From positions 21,649,847 to 21,713,846 of the forward strand of contig NC_067135.1 in the NCBI RefSeq assembly GCF_021347895.1: a stretch of DNA of 64,000 bases, in the 5' to 3' direction. Numbering within the stretch: the first letter of the stretch is position 1; the number at the start of each line of letters is the position of its first letter. The position numbers and the translations under genes are program-made. This stretch comes from Acanthochromis polyacanthus (Eukaryota > Chordata > Actinopteri > Pomacentridae). Positions 10,944 through 21,894 of the stretch are shown piece after piece. The notes beneath the pieces were generated by a model. The model saw nothing but the letters and a program-made list of their open reading frames with translations, had not been told where the DNA came from and did not search any database.

Positions 10944-11276
10944 AAGGTAAGACAGAAGGATGGTTGTTGCTGGTTGAGGCGGTTGATTTTGGGTTGCTGT
11001 TAATAGGATTTGAGATGTCTGGTGGGGATCTGGAGCCAATCGGAGACCGGCTTTGCTGCTGGACGAGAGCCTGTCTTGATCCGAGTTTTCTCAGTTTGTC
11101 ACTCTTTTCGTGGATGACACTGTCTTTGTTCTTAAGGGCGGATTTCAGCTTCTCAATCTCTCTCAGCAGCTCAGCCTCACGGTCAGCTTGGTTCACGTGG
11201 CAGCGACTGTCTATAGCGCTGTGTGCTACACTTTGGTTGAGTGATGGTAATGAAACTGCAACTTTCTCTCTGGGCA
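10942..11276 (-). CDS. Possible coiled-coil cytoplasmic-tail exon of B7-like gene
   Basis: On the minus strand an acceptor (TTCTGTATTCACACAG) precedes a 335-bp open exon. It reads VPREKVAVSLPSL, then a strong coiled coil (REAELLREIEKLKSALKNKD), then a Ser/Pro/Asn-rich tail ending at a TAG at 10942-10944. Entered in phase 1 it joins the transmembrane exon at 18094-18210 without a frame problem. Butyrophilin-type receptors often carry a juxtamembrane coiled coil. The alternative is an independent start at 11319 (MSGMKRQNVF), giving a 125-residue protein. The L1 at 12205-17847 would then lie in the intron. Confidence 0.35.
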
Positions 11277-11319
11277 CTGTGTGAATACAGAAAACATTCT
11301 GTCGCTTCATTCCCGACAT

Positions 11320-12190
11320 TTCACTGTTCTTCTTAAATTCTCAAACAACAGAAATAGTAAATGAATCTTTCCTCCTAGGCTGTGTTCATTCGCCATCAGA
11401 GTGGTTTGCATTAAAACTTGATACTTCTTGTGTTGTAGAAATTCAAACCTGTGAGTTACAACATTTATTGTCTGCCTTAATGGTTAATATGCTGCAGCTA
11501 AAGGCCTGATCACACCAAGCTCTAAATTCAATTTACTCCGATGGAAATGTCATGATTTGATGATGCTCTTTTTCCTTAAAGTACTACAGCTGCCCTCACA
11601 AAGTCTTCTATACGTCGTACTAAAGCACCTTAAAATTTGACCATCACAGTCTGTGATTTGTCTTTGTGCTCTCGGCAGCTTAAGCATGTTTTTACTCGCC
11701 ATTGTGTTGTATCTTCGCAGAAGAACGAACCATAAATCTGTGCACATTTTTCAGATGGAACTTAACTTTACAATTCTACACTTCTACAATTTCATTTAGG
11801 AGCTTATAAAGAGATTTAAATAGAATGTCTCAACTTACTGGCAAAGAAGCTAAGCTGCTGCCAAATGATTAGCTCGGATAGCTTCCACGACGGTAACTTT
11901 TTCAGAACATGACAGCAAACAGTGGAGAATTATTGCTTTGCAGTTGTTTGTTTCTGCCACCAAGTCAAGTTCCGGTCTGTTCCTGAGTTATGAGGTTAAA
12001 AAGTGTCCAGAAATGTCTTTTCAGAAAACATTACAGCAATCAGCCACAGTCTTAAAACCACTTACTGTGAGGTAAAGTGAGTATAATAGTAATCTTATTA
12101 CAATTCAATGTTCTGCCATCCACGGAAACTTGAAGAATTGCTGTCAAAGCGTTCATGAGTAGGAAACTGACAGACGCCTCTGACCTTTTA
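11320..12190. other. Unassigned spacer
   Basis: AT-rich sequence without a convincing exon, repeat border or RNA gene. It ends at the target duplication of the L1 insertion (AAAATAGGGTTCTA, 12191-12204). Confidence 0.5.
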
Positions 12191-12433
12191 AAAATAGGGT
12201 TCTAGGATCTGGAGGCCACGTGACCAAGATGGCAGCTTAGTAGAGAGGCTCCTAAACCGTGAGCTTTTTTTTATTAAAAAAATACCCTTAATACCTTTCA
12301 ACAAATCCGAACAAAGGCACAGTGCGGTATGTCAAAGTCCTCGACGGTGCGACAGTGAGACATTTTTACTCGTGGACGTAAGCCAAACGCTAAAACAACT
12401 CCTCCGAGTCCACTGAGCGACACAGATGCTAAT

Positions 12434-13234
12434 ATGGCTAATGTAGCAGAGTTGCTCAGCGAGCTAAAATCATTGCGGTCGGAGTTTGGAACAAAGCTGG
12501 ATAATATCGATACAAAACTGACTGGAATGGCGAATGCTTTGGCTACACTTGAAAGTAAAGTGACGGAGATAAAACAAGAGGTTTTGAGTAATACGGCTCG
12601 TGTCGAAGAAGCTGAAACTCGCATTGACCAGACAGAGAGGGAACTGGAGAAAGTTGGGACGGCTTTGGAAGCGGCTACCAAACGAATCACTTTTCTTGAG
12701 GCCAAAACAGACGACCTGGAAAACAGGGGAAGGAGAAAGAACCTGCGCATATTCGGCCTAAAAGAAGGAGCAGAGGGGGGACAAACTCTCCTCAGCTTTA
12801 TCACCAAGATGCTGCCACGCTGGCTGGAACTACCTCCAGAAAAGTCATTCGTATTGGAGCGGGTTCATCGCACACTGGCCCCGAGGAAACCAAATCAACA
12901 CAGAGCAGTGCTGGTTCGCTTTCTAAATTTCCAAGAGAAGGAACTTGTTTATCGGGAGGCAAGGAAATTGGAAATCCAACACGATGGGGCCAAGATCACA
13001 TTCGCTCAAGACCTCTCCGCGGAGACGATGCGCATCCGACGAGGCTTCCACCCGGTCATAAAGCTGTTTGCCGACATCAATGCTTTCCGTGGATTTCTAC
13101 ACAATCCCTGCCGGCTCAGGATCTTATATGACAAGAAGATTTATACCTTCTCGACACCACAAAACGCCGAAGAATTTTATAAAAACCTCTCACTACAAGC
13201 AGCAGCAGCGGCAGCAGAGGAGACACCTGAGTGA
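12434..13234 (+). CDS. L1 ORF1 protein (Transposase_22-like)
   Basis: A 266-residue protein. Residues 1-100 are a heptad-rich coiled coil (LLSELKSLRSEFGTKLDNID onward) that would trimerise. Residues about 100-190 match an RNA-recognition fold, with the typical entry ENRGRRKNLRIFGLKE and the segment VLERVHRTL. The C-terminal part resembles the L1 ORF1p C-terminal domain (AQDLSAETMRIRRGF). It ends with a short alanine run. ORF1p binds the element RNA as a chaperone in the ribonucleoprotein. The start is the first methionine of the frame. No internal stop is present. Confidence 0.9.
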   Translation: MANVAELLSELKSLRSEFGTKLDNIDTKLTGMANALATLESKVTEIKQEVLSNTARVEEAETRIDQTERELEKVGTALEAATKRITFLEAKTDDLENRGRRKNLRIFGLKEGAEGGQTLLSFITKMLPRWLELPPEKSFVLERVHRTLAPRKPNQHRAVLVRFLNFQEKELVYREARKLEIQHDGAKITFAQDLSAETMRIRRGFHPVIKLFADINAFRGFLHNPCRLRILYDKKIYTFSTPQNAEEFYKNLSLQAAAAAAEETPE

Positions 13235-13803
13235 GGTATGATGGACATGTTCCTGATGTAGCCTACAGAGATGTGGCTTCAGTGGCTAAGCTGCATGAAG
13301 GCACTTTAGGGGACTGCACCAGACCTATACAATGAATCAAAGCAGGTGATATTCAGAATATTGCAAGTTTGTGTTGTTCAAAGATTTATTACACTTTGCT
13401 TCATTTGAACTGTCTTACATGTTGAAAGCAAATACTTCAAAATCAGTGATAGTACGTTTGATAAGGGTTACAATAACTATTATCATTTTCATAACACGGT
13501 AGATGGAGATTTTTGGAATGTTATTTGTTTGCGTGGATTAGTTGCTCCCCAAGATTGTGGATCAACATCCTCCAAATTCACCGTGATTTAAGGGGAGGGG
13601 TAGGCATTTCAAAAAAGAAGTGCCAGTGTTCAATAAAGGGTTGTTTACAGGTTCAGTGTTGAGTGTGTGTGAGTGCTTGAATGTATGTGTAAACTTGCAT
13701 CTCTATAAGAATGGTTATCCCTTATTTTTCTTTCTTTCTTTTTTTTTTTTTTTTTTTAAATTATTATTATTCCAGACAGACTTAAATAATGTAAAAATTG
13801 TAT

Positions 13804-16800
13804 ATGGAGAGAACTAAGCAAGGAAATAGTCTAATTGCTAATATTACAAGTTGGAATGTTAGGGGACTGAGAAAAATGTCTAAGTTAAAACAGGTATTAA
13901 ATAGGATAAAAGATCTAAAATCCAAAATTGTCTTCATACAAGAATCACATATGACCACAACGGATATACAAAGATTAACTAAAAGATGGCCTGGCCAGGT
14001 GTTTCATGCCTCCCTCAATAGTCAAGCTAGAGGCGTTGTTGTTCTTATACACAAATTGATACCATTCCAAACAATAAAAGTTATTAAAGATCCACATGGA
14101 AGATACATTATAGTACAAGGCAATATTATGTCACAAAAAATTAATCTCATTAATATATATGGACCCAATGATGATAACCCGTCCTTTTTTGAAAAAATAT
14201 TCCTAAACATGTCTGTTCTGGAGGGCTTATACATTATAGGGGGAGACTTTAACTGTACCCTAGATCCAATTTTTGACAGATCTACTCAAACTGACAACAC
14301 CCATACCAAAACCAGAAAAATACTCCATAATTATATACATGACCTTAGACTTTATGACATATGGAGAGTAAAAAATCCTGATAAAAAGGAATATTCATGT
14401 TATTCGAGTTCATATAAAAGTCATTCTAGAATTGATTATTTTTTAATATCTGTAGAGTTACAACCTTGGGTTAAAAACTGCTGGTATAATAGCATTGTAA
14501 TTAGTGATCATGCAGCGGTGTCTATGGAAATAGAGTTTGATAAGATAGGGTATTGTCCAAAGAGATGGAGATTGCAGTCATTTCTGTTGAAGGATCCAAA
14601 TTTTATCAAATTTGCAGAAAATTCTATAGACATGTATTTCGAATTAAATAAGGATGAAACTACAGCAAGTACTAGATGGGAAGCCTTTAAAGCTTACATA
14701 AGGGGAGAAATCATAAGTTATGCCAGTAACAAAAGTAAACAATACAAACAAGAAATGCAGACATTAGAAACGCAAATCAAAAATATAGAGAATGAGTTCT
14801 ATCTTGACAAAGATCCCAAAAAACTACAAAACCTGACAATTATGAGGGCTAAATATAATAAACTGACAGCTGAAAGAGTGGCAAAGAGCTTAATGTGGAC
14901 TAAACAAGCATATTATGATCAAGGTGAAAAAGCGGGTAAACTACTGGCCTTGCGAATTAAGAAAACACGGGCTGAGAGGACAATTTGTGGCATAAAGTCA
15001 AAAACGGGTACTTTAACTACTGATCCCACAGAAATAAATGATAACTTTAGAGAATTTTATGAATCATTATATAAGTCTGAATACAATGGAAATGAAAAGG
15101 CTCAAAATAATTTTCTTGATCAGCTACAATTCCAGACATTAACAGAGGAAGATAAAGCAATACTCGATAAACCACTAACAATAAAGGATCTTTTAGATGC
15201 TATAGGAAATATGAATAGTGGTAAAGCACCCGGACCAGATGGGCTGCCAATAGAATTTTATAAAGAATTCAAAAATAAACTAGTACAGCCACTTCTAGAC
15301 ATGTATAATGAATCATATGAACTGGGTACACTTCCAAATTCATTGAGAGTAGCTACTATAACTCTGTTACTAAAACCAAACAAATCCCCAACTGAATGCT
15401 CTTCCTACAGGGGAATCAGCCTCATGGGATGTGACACTAAGATATTATGTAAGGCTCTTGCCATGAGACTAGACAAATATCTACCTAAATTGATAACCGA
15501 AGACCAACAAGGTTTTGTAAGAAATGGACAAGGTTATCACAACATCAGACGGGTTCTTAATATATTATATGAGAAACACAATGCTAAAGACACAGCAATG
15601 TTAGCTGTAGATGCATGTCAAGCATTTGACAGAATAGAGTGGAATTACCTCCTGGAATTGCTTCCGAAATATGGATTGGGTAAATCATTTCTCCAGTGGA
15701 TTCGATTACTATATACAAATCCCACAGCACAAATTTTAACCAATAACAATATTTCAAAGCCCTTTAACTTACAGCGATCAACAAGACAGGGATGTCCACT
15801 GTCACCATTGCTTTTTACATTGGCAATAGAACCTTTGGCTGTTGCTGTGAGATCACATGTGGGAATATCAGGCATAAGAATTGGTAAAAGGGACCACCTA
15901 ATCTCTTTATTTGCAGAAGACATAATATTTTTTCTGACAGATTTACAGAATAGCATTCTGAATCTGATAAGCTTATTAGAAGACTTTGGAAAATTCTCTG
16001 GATACAAAATTAATAATTCTAAATCTGTATTAATGTTTCTAAATGAGGAAGAGAGGGCAAATCCCACCATAACAACACCATTTACAACAACCACTGAGGG
16101 TTTTAAATATTTAGGTGTTAAAATCAGTCCAGAACTTAGTAAAATAATTCCAGCGAACTATGATCCCCTGGTAGACGAGGTTGCCAAATTACTAAACCGT
16201 TGGTCTACTTTACCCATATCCATGATAGGACGAATAAATGTCATAAAAATGACAATTTTACCTAAATTCCTATATTTTTTCCAGACACTTCCTCTGCCAT
16301 TACCAGTGACATTTTATGATCGTTTAAACAAGTTGTTCAGCCAGTTCATCTGGAATAATAGGAAAGCAAGACTTCGCCTGAAATTACTCTATCAGCCATA
16401 TGAGAGAGGGGGGCTTCAATTTCCAAATCTCAAGTGGTACTATATAGCGGCCCAGCTGACATCAGCTACACATTACTTTTGTACTTCGCCCCCATCTTGG
16501 GTAAGCATTGAACAACATTCAGTTCCAGAGTTGTCTTTACATAGTTATTTGTACTCTTCAGATGAAAAAAAACTTAAAAAACATACAAAAAATCCCTTCC
16601 TGAAAAATACAATTTTGGTGTGGCATGCAGCACACAAACATGTGGGAGACTTTCCAATAATCTCTCAGTTCACCCCTATTTGGGGTAATGAGCAGTTCAC
16701 ACCTGGTAAAAAAGATGGGGGGTTTAGACTGTGGCATGCAAAAGGCATTCAGAGAGTGGTGGATTTGTATACAGATGGAGTGTTGCTTACCTTCAATCAG

Positions 16801-17574
16801 TTATGTGAGAAATATAAAATTCCTTCAAAACATTTTTTTAAAAATTTCATCTTATCCAGGTCCAAACAGATCATGCGAGTCCCACCATTATCAAAAATAG
16901 AAGAAGTCTCCCTTGGGTGTATGGGAAGGAAACATCTACTCTCTATTTATTATAATTTACTAATATCTACTTCTAAAGATTCAGCATTGGATAGGTTAAA
17001 TGCCTGGAGAGATGATATACAAGAAGAAATAACTGAAATGGATTGGAATGAGGCCTGTTTAAAGGCGCAAACACAAACAATAAATACAAGGTATAAGCTT
17101 CTCCAATATAAATGGTTAATGAGGATGTATATGACTCCTGTCAGACTCCACCACATGTCTGGCAACATTCCAGATACTTGTACAAAATGTTTAGATACGA
17201 AGGGAACCCTTCTTCACTGTCTATGGGAATGTCAAAAAATTCAAAAGTTTTGGAAGGATGTCATAAATTGTCTGTCGGATGTATTCTGTATTAACATACC
17301 ATTAAACTGTAAGCTATGTGTCCTTGGAATTTATCCACTAAACTTTACACAAATGCAGAAACAGACTAAACTACTGGACTTTGGACTTTTACAAGCAAGG
17401 AGGGTGATTGCACTTAATTGGAAGAGTGTGGAGACACCTTCTATGAAACAGTGGATAAAGGAACTTTCAGAGTGCCTTGGTCTGGAAAGACTCACATATA
17501 TTGCTAAGGGAAAACAGACAGATTTTGCTCATCTCTGGGAACCATATATGAATATTATAGAATCTGGAATGTAA
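13804..17574 (+). CDS. L1 ORF2 protein, endonuclease-reverse transcriptase
   Basis: About 1256 residues with no stop. Residues 10-240 form the EEP endonuclease (TSWNVRGL, IQESH, YGPND, GGDFN, SRIDYFL, SDHAAV). The reverse transcriptase spans about 440-760: PGPDGLPIEFYKEF, YRGISLMG, DACQAFDRIEW (motif A), RQGCPLSPLLF (motif B), then LFAEDIIFF where FADD is expected (motif C). Thus the first catalytic aspartate of motif C is glutamate, codon 15916-15918, GAA. A C-terminal cysteine motif is present (CTKCLDTKGTLLHCLWEC). The start is the first ATG at 13804; the frame is open slightly further upstream. The motif C change makes activity doubtful, though the frame is otherwise complete. Confidence 0.93.
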   Translation: MERTKQGNSLIANITSWNVRGLRKMSKLKQVLNRIKDLKSKIVFIQESHMTTTDIQRLTKRWPGQVFHASLNSQARGVVVLIHKLIPFQTIKVIKDPHGRYIIVQGNIMSQKINLINIYGPNDDNPSFFEKIFLNMSVLEGLYIIGGDFNCTLDPIFDRSTQTDNTHTKTRKILHNYIHDLRLYDIWRVKNPDKKEYSCYSSSYKSHSRIDYFLISVELQPWVKNCWYNSIVISDHAAVSMEIEFDKIGYCPKRWRLQSFLLKDPNFIKFAENSIDMYFELNKDETTASTRWEAFKAYIRGEIISYASNKSKQYKQEMQTLETQIKNIENEFYLDKDPKKLQNLTIMRAKYNKLTAERVAKSLMWTKQAYYDQGEKAGKLLALRIKKTRAERTICGIKSKTGTLTTDPTEINDNFREFYESLYKSEYNGNEKAQNNFLDQLQFQTLTEEDKAILDKPLTIKDLLDAIGNMNSGKAPGPDGLPIEFYKEFKNKLVQPLLDMYNESYELGTLPNSLRVATITLLLKPNKSPTECSSYRGISLMGCDTKILCKALAMRLDKYLPKLITEDQQGFVRNGQGYHNIRRVLNILYEKHNAKDTAMLAVDACQAFDRIEWNYLLELLPKYGLGKSFLQWIRLLYTNPTAQILTNNNISKPFNLQRSTRQGCPLSPLLFTLAIEPLAVAVRSHVGISGIRIGKRDHLISLFAEDIIFFLTDLQNSILNLISLLEDFGKFSGYKINNSKSVLMFLNEEERANPTITTPFTTTTEGFKYLGVKISPELSKIIPANYDPLVDEVAKLLNRWSTLPISMIGRINVIKMTILPKFLYFFQTLPLPLPVTFYDRLNKLFSQFIWNNRKARLRLKLLYQPYERGGLQFPNLKWYYIAAQLTSATHYFCTSPPSWVSIEQHSVPELSLHSYLYSSDEKKLKKHTKNPFLKNTILVWHAAHKHVGDFPIISQFTPIWGNEQFTPGKKDGGFRLWHAKGIQRVVDLYTDGVLLTFNQLCEKYKIPSKHFFKNFILSRSKQIMRVPPLSKIEEVSLGCMGRKHLLSIYYNLLISTSKDSALDRLNAWRDDIQEEITEMDWNEACLKAQTQTINTRYKLLQYKWLMRMYMTPVRLHHMSGNIPDTCTKCLDTKGTLLHCLWECQKIQKFWKDVINCLSDVFCINIPLNCKLCVLGIYPLNFTQMQKQTKLLDFGLLQARRVIALNWKSVETPSMKQWIKELSECLGLERLTYIAKGKQTDFAHLWEPYMNIIESGM

Positions 17575-17861
17575 AGTCTGATTTGATTGTGTATATTTAT
17601 TTATTTGTTTCTAAAGGTAACCCTTGTTACACTGAGAGTTTACGTAGGCCTATTTATGTATGTAATTATTTATTTAAAATCTTGTAATGATTTTGATTTT
17701 GTAAATCTACGCTTTGAAATATGGATGGTGCAGGTTTGAGTGTGTGCGTGTGTGTGTGTATGTTAATATCACTAGTTCTATTGGTGATGTGTTGGAGTTG
17801 TTTATTTTGTAATGTATTCAAAAACCTAATAAATATATTGTGAAAAAAAAATAGGGTTCTA

Positions 17862-18093
17862 AACTGTGACCTGCTTCTCTTCATTTTCTGCGATCAGTTA
17901 TGCATGTTTAACTTGAGCACCAGTTTTCATACAGAAAAGACTCAGATGCTGTCACATACAGCTTTAGGCAATTGAGTCAAGTGAGTTTGTACAATATTCT
18001 GAGATCTTGATGACCTTAGTCAAAAAAATAACTGCTGCTGGGTTGGCAAAGACAAAAACGAAGTGTCCACCTGCTCTTGTGTTAGCGACTTAC
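17862..18093. other. Intronic spacer 3' of the transmembrane exon
   Basis: Sequence between the L1 duplication and the transmembrane exon of the minus-strand B7-like gene. It starts directly after the GTAAGT donor of that exon when read on the minus strand. No further exon was recognised. Confidence 0.5.
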
Positions 18094-18210
18094 CACAGAA
18101 AGGATATTTTCTGTACAGAAAAGCAGTGATAGCAAATACCAATCCAAACACAGCTGTGGTCACTGCAATAGCAATTGTAATGTCCTGAGTACAGGATGTC
18201 TTGCAGATTT
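18094..18210 (-). CDS. B7/butyrophilin-like gene, transmembrane exon
   Basis: This 117-bp exon has an acceptor (TCATTACAG) before 18210 and a perfect donor (GTAAGT) at 18093-18088. It is phase 1 on both sides. It encodes a short stalk (EICKTSCTQDI), a hydrophobic helix of about 23 residues (IAIAVTTAVFGLVFAITAF), and a basic stop-transfer (LYRKYPF). This places the Ig domains outside the cell. The phase matches the preceding C-set exon. Confidence 0.85.
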
Positions 18211-18912
18211 CTGTAATGACAAAAAACAGTGCATAAGAAAAATAGAATTTCAGCAATGATACAACACATGCTGTACAAGGGGAACATTTTAATCATTTAA
18301 TTTATTTTTCAATGCTGCATTTTCAGTGCAGTTTTACCACACTAAGAATTCAACATTTACAACAGTCATCTGAGTTTCCTCTCAAAATCATGTGAAATTA
18401 GACTCCCTCAAACAAATGGGGTATATTGCAGGTTGTTGCTGTTTTTACTGAGTTTGGAGTTTTACTCGCTGTGAACCTGCACCCCAGAATAACATGCAAA
18501 ACAATCTAAACCTGGACTTGTATGTATTTTTAGGGTAATTCAGATGATAATTCCATCTTGTTTAGTTTTAGTCGATTCATCGCATCATTAATATTTTGAT
18601 TGTTATCTGTATGTCTTACTTGTGTGCCCACATCATTTATTTTCTTATGAATTAATAAATATTTTAATATGGTTTTCTAAGGTGTAGCTTTGGAGAACTT
18701 TTGGAAAACACCACAGATAAGAACTAAATTAGATAAAAACAACAGCTTTAAGATAAAGACAGAAACAAACTGTGTGTGAAAGGTTTTCACCCACATTTAG
18801 AATAGAAATAAAATTAAACAATGCAACGTGTTTAACAGAGAGAGGCAGTAAAGGCTTAAGCCTAAACATGGATGTGGTTTTAGCTAATGCTCGTGTTAAA
18901 GTTCCAGAGTAC

Positions 18913-18977
18913 CTGGTATGTAAATCTTTGTGTCTCTGATCTTATTCATCTCAGAATGGAGAACTCTGCATGTGATG
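18913..18977 (-). CDS. B7/butyrophilin-like gene, C-set exon second half
   Basis: This 65-bp exon has an acceptor (TTTTTTTACAG) before 18977 and a donor (CAG|GTACTC) at 18912. It reads SITCRVLHSEMNKIRDTKIY, the F-G strand end of a C1-type Ig domain including its second conserved cysteine (TCRV). It joins the exon at 19106-19313 with phase 2 and ends in phase 1. Splitting a C-set domain by an intron at this place is unusual but phase-consistent. Confidence 0.8.
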
Positions 18978-19105
18978 CTGTAAAAAAAGATAAGTTTAAA
19001 ATCAGTCCGTACGTTTTCTTTTTCTTCACTATCTGGAAACATTACCCACTTTGCTGAGATTAATTTAAACTTGCAGTAAGTTTGAATATTATCCTGAAAT
19101 TAAAC

Positions 19106-19313
19106 CTGTTGGCTGCGGTCACTCTCCTTGTGATGTTGAAACATTCCCCAGAGTGTGGAACTGTTTTGGAATTTTCAGCACTCATCTCCTTCCCCTGATC
19201 ATCCAGAAACATTATCTCAGGTGGCGATGACCAGCAGTGTTTCAGCTCACACTGCACAGTCAGGACAGCGTCCTCACCTTGAACAACCGAGAGCTTTGGC
19301 TCAGGGATGGAAC
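19106..19313 (-). CDS. B7/butyrophilin-like gene, C-set exon first half
   Basis: This 208-bp exon has an acceptor (TTTTCACAG) before 19313 and a donor (ACAG|GTTTAA) at 19105. It reads SIPEPKLSVVQGEDAVLTVQ, then the first conserved cysteine and the tryptophan in CELKHCW, then a strand region with an extra cysteine (GECFNITRRV). The extra cysteine pair may form a second disulfide. The exon enters in phase 1, as usual for Ig domains. Confidence 0.85.
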
Positions 19314-20664
19314 CTGTGAAAATTATTCAAAAATATGCGTGTGTGAAACTTCCAAACAAGAACAACAAAAAATGTTGTTTAAATCATATTCATCACCACT
19401 GTGGACAACAATTCAAGTAGGGTACATTATGTGAGCTTTGTGAAAGACGAAAATAATGAAAGGATCTGCATTTGGTCAAAAAAAACGCTAATTTTTGGAA
19501 TGTTTACTCTCGAGTTAAATCTCGAGTTAAATGAGAAGAAACTAGGTGCTAAATGTGTTGCAATGGCTAGACAACTGAACAGCTCCACAATTCATTAAGA
19601 AAATATATTGGATCCAAATTGTTCCTTCATGTTCCATAGATGATCAATAACCATGTTGTACAGCTCCAGTAAATATTGTCTGGAATGTAGTGTTGGAGTG
19701 TACTGCGGGTTCACAAGTTAAAAAACAAACAAGCAAACAAACAAAAAAAACAGAGAAAACCTGTATTCTCTACATGTATGTCAGAAAATGTCTTGTTGAT
19801 CAGCTGTAGTTCCTGGTTGTTCCACTAGGTGGAGCCTCTTACTGTTTAATACTGTAGAGACCAGAGGAGGCAGACTACAATCAGTTCATGTTGGCAAGGG
19901 TTAGGGTTAGATTCCAGACTGCTAAGGTGAAACGTTCTGGAAATACCAACAGTAAAAGCCCTGCCCTAATTCTGATGTCTGCTGATAGCTGGAGTTCCTG
20001 ATCTGCAGGATTTCATGCATTGCACTGCTGCCGACTGGACAAAGACAAGAACAAGTAGGTTTACAGGTGTTCCTAATAAATAGATTGGTGAATGTGAAAA
20101 CACAAAACTGTTGTTGTAGCTTAAAAAGCAGGAAGTTATTCCTGTGAACCAACAAATTGATTGCATAATGCTCCATGTTGGCAAATTGTTGCTTTTCACA
20201 GAGTTTGACTGAAAGTACTTAAACAAACAAGATATATTTAGATGAGACAGATATTCGCTTTTCAGATATATCAGTTTCACGATGCGGAAATTCCAGCCTA
20301 GGATTGAGGTAATTTAGAAATACTGTTAAATAGTTTATGCAGTGGGTTAGAACACTGATGAGTTTTAATTGGACCAAATTAAGATTAATGCTTTTATGCT
20401 ATTTTTGAACATTCTAAAACACCTCAATATTATTGTCAGTATCCAGTAGACAGAACCAGACTAGCTATGTGCCAGTTGTTCAACCCTTCACATAAAGCTA
20501 AGCTAACTAACTGTTAGTACTAGTTTCAGATCTAACAAGTCAACTAGGCAGCAATATCAATCTCCTCGACTAACCTCAGCTTCGTTTGAGATTTAGAAGT
20601 TATGGAACACTACGATATCGTCAGGCCTACCACGTATACATCAACAGTGTTTGAGTGGACGCAC

Positions 20665-21006
20665 CGACAACCAGTTCCAGCATTGAGACGACCATACGTT
20701 GCTTCTTCTGCAGAACCATGCACTGATACCTCCCCTCATCAGACGGCTGCAGGTTGGAAATCCTCAGTGAGAGGTTTCCATGCTTCAGTTCAGTCATGAG
20801 CAGGTTTGTCCTGAACCGGAAGTCCGGATGCTTCATCTCAAAGGTCTCACAGCCGTCCCGATACAGGAAGATGATGTTCGGAGAAAGATCGTCTTTGGAC
20901 CACTCGATTGTGGGCAGGTCATCGCTGAGAGTGATATTGCAGGGCAGAATGACAGTTTCACCAACGATGGCTGTGATCTTCTTCAGTATATTATGTGTTG
21001 AGGCAT
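20665..21006 (-). CDS. B7/butyrophilin-like gene, V-set Ig exon
   Basis: This 342-bp exon is phase 1 at both ends, with an acceptor (GTTGTCTTCATAG) before 21006 and a donor (GTGCGT) at 20664. The 114 codons make a full V-set domain: ITAIVGETVILPCN (B strand cysteine), IEWSKDD (core tryptophan), LYRDGCETFEMKHPDF, then NLSLRISNLQPSDEGRYQC (the D-x-G-x-Y-x-C motif). This style is typical of B7/butyrophilin relatives such as CD276, VTCN1 and HHLA2, ligands that tune T-cell activation at the cell surface. Together with the C-set, transmembrane and signal-peptide exons it forms a type I receptor. The specific ortholog cannot be named from the sequence alone. Confidence 0.9.
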
Positions 21007-21389
21007 CTATGAAGACAACAAACACAAAACATGGTAAATTAGAGCAAAATGCATCACTCATATGATCAGGTTGAAGACAATAAAGACAATAAATGCCAAG
21101 TATGTGGCAATATTTTAAACAATTCTGCTGCAGCTGTTAAGTCAAATGAGGTGTAAGGTGATTATTACACTGATTTGACTTTGATTTGTTTTCCTTCTTT
21201 ACAAACAAATATCACTGTTTCATACTTAAAGATAATACAAATGAGCACATTGTGGGTATTTTAATGAAAGATTTGCTGATCAACATATGTGTTTTATGCT
21301 TTTTGTTGCCAGTCTGCTCCTGGTCACCACAACGTTAGGAAAGGCAGTTTTGAAGGGACAAAAATATCAGCGTCATTTAAGTATTTAAC

Positions 21390-21789
21390 TTTATAGTTAT
21401 TACAGAACTCAGCCGCACGTGTGCTGACGAAGACCAGAGGGCGGGCTCACATTACAACGATTTTAAAATTGCTGCATTGGCTCCCTGTGTGTTTCAGGAT
21501 CGATTTTAAGGTTCTTTTATTAGTTTTTAAATGTCTTAATGGTCTTGGGCCCTCTTATTTTTCTGACCTGCTTTTATCATATCAACCCTCGCGGGTCCTG
21601 AGGTCCTCCGGCACTGGACTTTTAATTATTCCTAGAGTTATTACAAAAACCCACGGGGAGGCTGCTTTCAGCCATTATGGCCCTCGACTGTGGAATAGCC
21701 TGCCGGAGAGCATCAGGACTGCAGAGACTGTTGATGTTTTTAAAAGGAGGCTCAAGAATCACCTTTTTGGTTTGGCTTTTAACTGATTT
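21390..21789 (+). pseudogene. LINE ORF2 C-terminal fragment (CR1/L2/Rex-like)
   Basis: Open from about 21396 to a stop at 21784-21786. It reads LQNSAARVLTKTRG, then LHWLPVCFRIDFKVLLL, LGPSYFSDLL, SRVLRSSG and WNSLPESIRTAETVDVFKRR. This is the conserved C-terminal end of ORF2 in CR1/L2/Rex-type elements. The element is truncated at its 5' end and followed by a short 3' region that runs into a TA microsatellite. Confidence 0.82.
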
Positions 21790-21828
21790 CTTTTAAACTT
21801 TTAATTTTTTTATTATGTTATTTTTGCT

Positions 21829-21833
<5 letters not shown>

Positions 21834-21888
<55 letters not shown>
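21834..21888. repeat. (TA)n microsatellite
   Basis: An uninterrupted run of TA dinucleotides of about 54 bp at the 3' end of the LINE fragment and at the outer edge of satellite array 1. Confidence 0.95.

Positions 21889-21894
<6 letters not shown>

Larger units (their letters stand above)
12205..17847 (+). mobile_element. Full-length L1 retrotransposon
   Basis: A 5.6-kb element bounded by a 14-bp duplication AAAATAGGGTTCTA (12191-12204 and 17848-17861). It begins GGATCTGGAGGCCACGTGAC with CAAGATGGC, a leader style familiar from L1. It then has about 230 bp of 5' region, ORF1, a 569-bp spacer with a long T run, ORF2, a 270-bp 3' region with AATAAA at about 17829, and a poly-A tail. Exact borders, a full-length 5' end and two long open frames point to a fairly recent insertion, in the intron of the B7-like gene and on the opposite strand. 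Confidence 0.93.
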
